From: Chamaecyparis obtusa
Lineage: Eukaryota > Streptophyta > Pinopsida > Cupressales > Cupressaceae
Length of the DNA: 64,000 nucleotides
Direction of reading: 5' to 3'
Assembly (NCBI GenBank): GCA_027943335.1
Contig: BSBK01000760.1
Coordinates: forward strand, 2,207,001 to 2,271,000
How positions within the stretch are numbered: position 1 is the first letter of the stretch; each line of letters begins with the position of its first letter. The position numbers and the translations under genes were made by a program. The notes beneath the pieces are model-generated. The model was not told the origin of the DNA, ran no database searches, and saw only the letters and a program-made list of their open reading frames with translations. Positions 58,374 to 64,000 of the stretch are shown here, piece by piece.

Positions 58374-61300
58374 TCATTACACTTCATATTTCTAAAAGAA
58401 GAAATAATTTTCTACTACTTGAATGTAAGATTTATACAACTTAAGTCCTCATGGATTCCCTAACGTCGCTACTAAAGCAACATCATATAAACCATTTACA
58501 TGCATAAGATATTCATGGAATCATGAGCTTAAAAGATCTACGTTCATTTTAATGCACCAAGATAAATATCCCTAACTTATTTTTTTTATTAAATATAGGT
58601 TAATCATCCAACATTATTATTCATTTTATCAACTCATTCCATAAATTCATATTGATTTCATCTACATCTACTATCTTTTATATCACTTTTCTCTAATAAT
58701 TTAGGTAAGAGATTAATATTCATTAAGGTAGGCATTATCCTAGGTACTTCATTAACATGAACCAAGTATTAACATTATAATCAAGTTACTATTTTATTTC
58801 ATTGTTTCATAACCATTCATTGTTAATAATTCCAATCACTAATCTATCATTTCTTAATAATTTCCTTGGATCCTTTCATCAAGAGAGAATACATTATTGT
58901 TGTGATACATCATTATATATTTCTATATTAAGATTATTTCCTTTACATACGGACAACATAAGAGGATAGGAGAAATAACATAAACACTTTCTTTTAATGC
59001 TAGTAACATGTCCAATATTCCACATTCTTTTCCCTTTCTTTTACCTAGAACTACCCATTCCCTTATGCATTGCTTTGAATTGAGATTACATCAATACTAC
59101 AAGACTCCTTTTAGGAGATTAAAATTACATGAATACAAATACATAAGTACATCTCAACATATTAAAATATCCAATAAGAAATCTTCAACTACAGATCTGG
59201 AAAGGAATATGTGCTAGGATCATCCAGAGAATCACAAACAATACCTCGATAAAAATATTAACCACCCAACCACGTGGAACCAATAGGCCCACTCCCCCGA
59301 GCTAGGAGATAGAACCAAAGGCCCATACAAGAGGTAACAACTAGAAAATTCCTAAGGTGGTGATAAAAGTTCTCCAAAGTCACAACAAAAAAGAAAAAAC
59401 AAGAAGACCACAAGGAATACCAGAGGCATGATCAAATTTGATAGAGACTCTTAGCTACAAGCTAGGTGAGTGTCATCGCATAGCCCTCACCCCTTGGGTT
59501 GTCCTAGTACTAGCCACTCTTGGCCCCGGCCCCCAAGTAGGCACATGCAGAACCGAATGCCTCTCATACAGACAAGGTCATTTAGTTGTTCCTAGGCATA
59601 GGTACCTTCTCCCACTCCCATCCTTAGTCTTTACTAGCACTAAAGCCATGGGAAAGGCACAATTAATCTTGATTAATGTGTAATTTCCCATTCCAATAAT
59701 CTCTCATTCCCAATTCATTTATTTAGGTTATCACTTGATTAAATAACTCATAGTAGGTTATCCTGGTACTAGCCACTTAGGGCCCCGGCCCCTCACTATG
59801 AGCCACTCACCTAGTGTACTTAGGTTACCTAACATACATATAAAAATCATAAGAACATAATAGATTCATCATCAAGAATTCATATCAATTCCATAACAAC
59901 ATTTGATTGAGTTTAGGAAAACATATGTTGTCCCTAGTCCACTTGACAACCCTAAACCCAATATGGCATTCAGAATGTTCCAAACATATAAGAAGACATC
60001 CAAGTGATATTATAAACATATTCAGAGTATACATAGATCCAATTAACTAAAAAAAAATTCTAATAGCCTCTAGTAACCATACGAAGCCTTAAAACTTAAT
60101 GATGTTCTTAAACTGAATTATTTCAAGGAAGGATTGAATGCAAAGAATAGTCATCATAGAATAGTTATCCATATCTTCCACAAAACAAATAATAAAAGCA
60201 ATCTCTTTTGTGGAGATTTAGATAACATAATTTTGGACTCTCAATTTTATTTTTAGGAAGATCCAATGGTGAGAAAGAAAGTTATGACTTCTGGTTTAAA
60301 ACAGAAAACTCTGGTTAGGGTTCAGACCTTCCTTCACTAAAATGGTTGTAATTTTCACAAAACATAATAAAAATTCTCCAAACTAATTGGAAATGAAAGA
60401 TAAGACTTAGTAGAATATTTGATATCAAATTCAAACTTTTATATAATCATATCAGCCTGTAGCATATGAATACATTTGACAGAAAATTTGGAATCAAGAA
60501 TGGACAGGCATAGTCTGCCAAAATGTCAAAAATAAGGCATTAATTCGACCATAAAAATAAAATCAGAGAGATACCTATTTGAGACCTGTGAATTTTACTT
60601 CCAGAAAATTAATTTATTAAAACCATAGATACAATTTAAATTGTTATAATAATAGATCTCCAAAAATGGGTTGCATAAAACCTTAGGAAAACACATGTCA
60701 ATTCTTACAAACAAAAACTCAAAACTTTAAAATAACCATACAAATGAAAAGTACAGATATAATAAATAATGATAATATATAAATAGATCTATAATCTATT
60801 AGATACATCAAGTAACTAAAATATTCAATCCATACCTCATGTCCTACGAAGGTTGAATCGAAGAAGGAAGGAAACAAAAGAGAAGACAAATCCAAACTTG
60901 AGATGCATCCTTCAAACCCTATCCACTTTTAGAAATCTCCATGAAAGAAAGAAATAATTCCACAGCAAAGAATCCCTCTCTCAACTACTGAAATTCTCAC
61001 AAAAATGTCTCTCTCCCAAAAGCAAAGATAAGCAAAATTCTTAAAGACATATGCTTACGAACTCTCCTTCACATCTCCAAGTTTTCTCTCCAAAATCTCC
61101 ATGAAAAGTAAGGCCATCCTCTCCTCAATGCTTCAGCCCCAAAATCCCCTCTCTTCAAATGAGAAAGTAGTGCATATAAATATATTTCCAAAGGTTGAGA
61201 GGAAAAGTAACCAACTCCCAACTAACTCTTAACTAAAGGGTATTATAAAATAACTTAATATCATACAAATATATTACTCAAATATACAATAAAAGATTAT

Positions 61301-61568
61301 TTGTATTCATTCATACACACATGTAATATTATCCTAACATATATGCATATGCCATCATTAATTACATCAATATCTATATATATAACCTATCCTCATTATT
61401 AATAATTAACAATTGAGAATAATATACCTCGCATTATTTAATATTTAATTATTAATAATATTATACTTTACATTAATCCCAAAATATACACCATCAACAA
61501 TATCTACAATAATTAACATATAATCACATATAAATTATATCTATATAAATACATATATGTGTGCACCC

Positions 61569-61599
<31 letters not shown>

Positions 61600-62750
61600 A
61601 AATACCAAACACTATAATCTATAAGATTATGAAGTAATAGATCACAATATTTTTAACTATTTATAATTACTATAGGATATAATCACTGAGGTAGAATAAA
61701 ATCACATGCCTCAAAATAAATCTAATCATCTAAAGAGGTCATACAAATCATTTATGAAACATATCGAGAAAATCATAAGATCAAACAAGGTCAACCAAAG
61801 TCAACAAGGAAAGTCAAGCCAAACTCCTGAAACACAACATAGAAAGATTAACTAAGAATCATACGAAGAAGGAGAAATAAATAAAATGAGTAAAAAAATC
61901 ATACAATCAAATGAATTCAAGTGGCCACAAAGCACTAACTACAACCATGCCCAACCGGGTGCGTTGGATATGGGTTTTTGACCCAAAAGTTGACTGACAA
62001 AGAAGGAACCCTAATATTTTGAAATTGGAATAATGACAAAGGAAGACTCATGTAGGGGCCTTAGTACTATCTCCATAACAACAACCATCAAGGATTTGAG
62101 GGCATGCTCAGACCTATGAAGCCAGGTGAAGTCGATGCCCGATACCTGCAAGCCTGCATCACAAAGAAGAAATACATATGCACGGATATACATATAAAAA
62201 AAAATATTGCAGACAGATGACCGAGATCGATACATCGTGTGGACCTCAACTATGTGAGTAACTACGACTTCGTCCTAAATCATGAAAACACATCATGTAT
62301 ATATATACACTCAAAGCATGTAGCATCATCTTAACGAAGGTTAGTATCTCAAGCATTGTGTTAGTCTCTTATCAATACTAATAATAAATCAACATAATCA
62401 AATCATCAAGTGAGATACAAGATTCATCCAAAGTAACCTTAATAGAAGAAAATATAAATAACCACTTATATATATCTATCAAGTACATATCATATAACAT
62501 CCTAACTATGTTCATCAAGGTCTTGAAGGTACTCAATACATACATGGAGACAAATACATACAAAAATGATACCTTTAGATAGTATGTCTGATATTAGAAT
62601 CATTGAGTACTAGCTTATGAAATTATTATAAAAAAACTATAGGAATAGATCAAACAAGTATCATGTACAACTTAAGCTATAAGAAAACATCGAAAGATCT
62701 TAATTCTTTCAGAAACACAAAACTTATATTAGGGTTAGCGGGGTATTACA
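58374..62750 (-). repeat. Element J 5' LTR, part 2
   Basis: Continues the right LTR of J after element K, matching 45169-49571. It ends GGGGTATTACA and is followed by TTAGC. No gene is supported in it. Confidence 0.94.
61569..61596. repeat. (TA)n microsatellite in element J right LTR
   Basis: Twenty-eight bases of TA repeat at the site homologous to 48348-48417. Confidence 0.95.
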
Positions 62751-62755
62751 TTAGC

Positions 62756-64000
62756 CATCACACATTCTTTGCAAATCATGTTAGTAGGCTTCATAATTTT
62801 AGGCAAATCCCTTACTGCAAGTGTAGTACTCACTTGCACAATGTTATCAAAGTTTATATGACAAAACCTTCTATGCCATAACCAACTGTCATCAATTTTA
62901 GTAATCAAGCATGTCATCTCAATAGGATTCAACTGAAATATATTACCTCTGGTTCTAGATCCAGTTCCAATTAGATTTCCATCTTTATCCTTTATCACAC
63001 AATTTTTCTTAGTAAACCAAACTTGATATCCCTTATCCACTAACTAACCAACACTCAAAAGATTATGTTTCAATCCATCAACAAAGTAAACGTCATCAAT
63101 ATTAGTCTTTCTATCAAGAGTAATAGATCCTATACCTTTAATCATACAAGGTGCATTGTTACCAACTCTAACAACTCCTCCATCATAATTGTTAAACTTT
63201 ATGTACTTCTTCATATCTCCAGTCATATGATGTGGACAACCACTATTTATAATCCAATCAACTTTCTTTTCAACTTGGGAAACTAATGCTTTTTCTTCTT
63301 TAACATCAGATTTAGAATTTTCTTCTTTAATTGCTAAAAATCCTATTTCATCATTATTCTCAGTATCACTTTCACTCAAAATTCTTTCTATACTAGCTTC
63401 AAGATCTTCATCATTAGCATAATAACATTCCTTAGATCTTCTAGGCTTGAAATTATTTCTGTACTTCTTAAATCTCTTAGGACATTTAGATGCAAAATGA
63501 CCATATTCTTGACAAGTCCAACATTCAAAAATTTTCTTACCATTTGGTTCTCTTTTTACAAGCAAGGCAATACCTTCTACACTAGTACTTCTTGACAAAG
63601 TAGGATGAATAATAAGAGCACTGAATGTTGTCTCCATTCTAGTTAGGTCTCTTGATGACCTCAGGTCATCTCTGCTACTTCCAATCTTCCAAGAAGAGTC
63701 TCTCTTGTAAAGTTTGTAGTACAAGGTATAACTTGTTCAAAAATCTATGTTGTCTGCTTAAATACATGGGTTAATGTCCTCAGAATTTTCCATATCACTT
63801 CATTCTCTGTCTTTGATCCTCCACAAGATTTTATCCCTACAACAATTTCTGACATTCTACCAATATAGCTTCTAATAGATTCATCTTCCATCATTCTAAT
63901 CTCTTCAAATGCACATATCCAATTATGTAATGTAGCTATTTTTGCATGTTCATCACCTTCAAAAGTAGAGTGTAAAGCTTTCCAAATTTCATTAGATTTC
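62756..64000 (-). pseudogene. gag-pol: Element H copia gag end, protease and pre-integrase block (partial)
   Basis: Continues element H to the right of J. Right to left: gag C-part (LHNWICAFEEIRMMEDESI and further, broken by a stop near 63760), knuckle CWTCQEYGHFASKC (63525-63484), acidic linker, protease block WIINSGCPHHMTGD (63256-63217; Asn for the catalytic Asp), LKHNLLSVG, a stop near 63043, then WLWHRRFCHINFDNIVQVS and NMICKECVMA, where J is inserted. The first gag residues, primer site and 5' LTR lie beyond 64000. Confidence 0.88.

Larger units (their letters stand above)
45068..62750 (-). mobile_element. Element J: non-coding LTR element with 4.5-kb LTRs (LARD-like)
   Basis: Two long homologous blocks (45068-49571 and 51926-62750, the second split by element K) flank a 2354-bp centre. 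A perfect TTAGC target duplication (45063-45067, 62751-62755) interrupts the H pol frame. LTR termini are TGTAATACCCC and GGGTGTTACA on the minus strand. A minus-strand tRNA-Met primer site at 51912-51923 and purine tract at 49572-49583 fix the orientation. Without K the element is about 11.3 kb and has no coding frame. Size and layout match the class known as large retrotransposon derivatives, known in grasses with LTRs of similar length. Confidence 0.92.

Overview
The window is nuclear DNA of a seed plant with a large, repeat-bloated genome. A gymnosperm is plausible, but nothing here fixes the species. I see no host gene, rRNA, tRNA gene or CRISPR array. Practically all 64 kb is LTR retrotransposon sequence inserted into other LTR retrotransposons, recognised by TG...CA LTR pairs, tRNA-Met-type primer sites (TGGTATCAGAGC), purine tracts before 3' LTRs, 5-bp target duplications and decayed gag/pol reading frames. 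Elements are lettered A to M here.

Left part (1-20.4 kb). Element A (+; 5' LTR cut by the window edge, 3' LTR ending at 15224) carries gag and a second long frame called ORF2 here, but no pol. Element B (-; 4359-12695, both LTRs 1229 bp) sits inside A's ORF2 and has the same gag + ORF2 layout. A lies in M, a Ty3/gypsy Tat-like element (+) with RNase H and integrase remnants, a long 3' non-coding region with a foldback repeat, and an LTR from 19324.

Middle (20.4-32.8 kb). D (+) is a third gag-less, 5'-truncated ORF2 element. It is interrupted by C (21204-28455), a nearly intact young element (target duplication AAGTG) with the best gag and ORF2. A piece of a fifth ORF2 copy (E, -) follows.

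Right part (32.8-64 kb). This is a chain of nested insertions of which only left halves are visible: E cut by F (copia, -), F by L (LTR piece, -), L by I (copia, +), I by H (copia, -). H is cut by J, a non-coding element with 4.5-kb LTRs (45068-62750, duplication TTAGC). J's right LTR is cut by K, a Ty3/gypsy chromovirus with a chromodomain (52027-58368, duplication ATTCA). H resumes at 62751 and runs off the window.

The most unusual content is the A/B/C/D/E family. Its members have Sirevirus-like copia signals (tRNA-Met primer site, several AAAGGGGGAGA tracts before the 3' LTR, CCHC gag) but where pol should be they keep a conserved ORF2 of about 1000-1200 codons of unknown function. They cannot make reverse transcriptase and presumably used enzymes of copia elements such as F, H and I, whose LTRs share the same U5 end and, in F and H, the same small hairpin.
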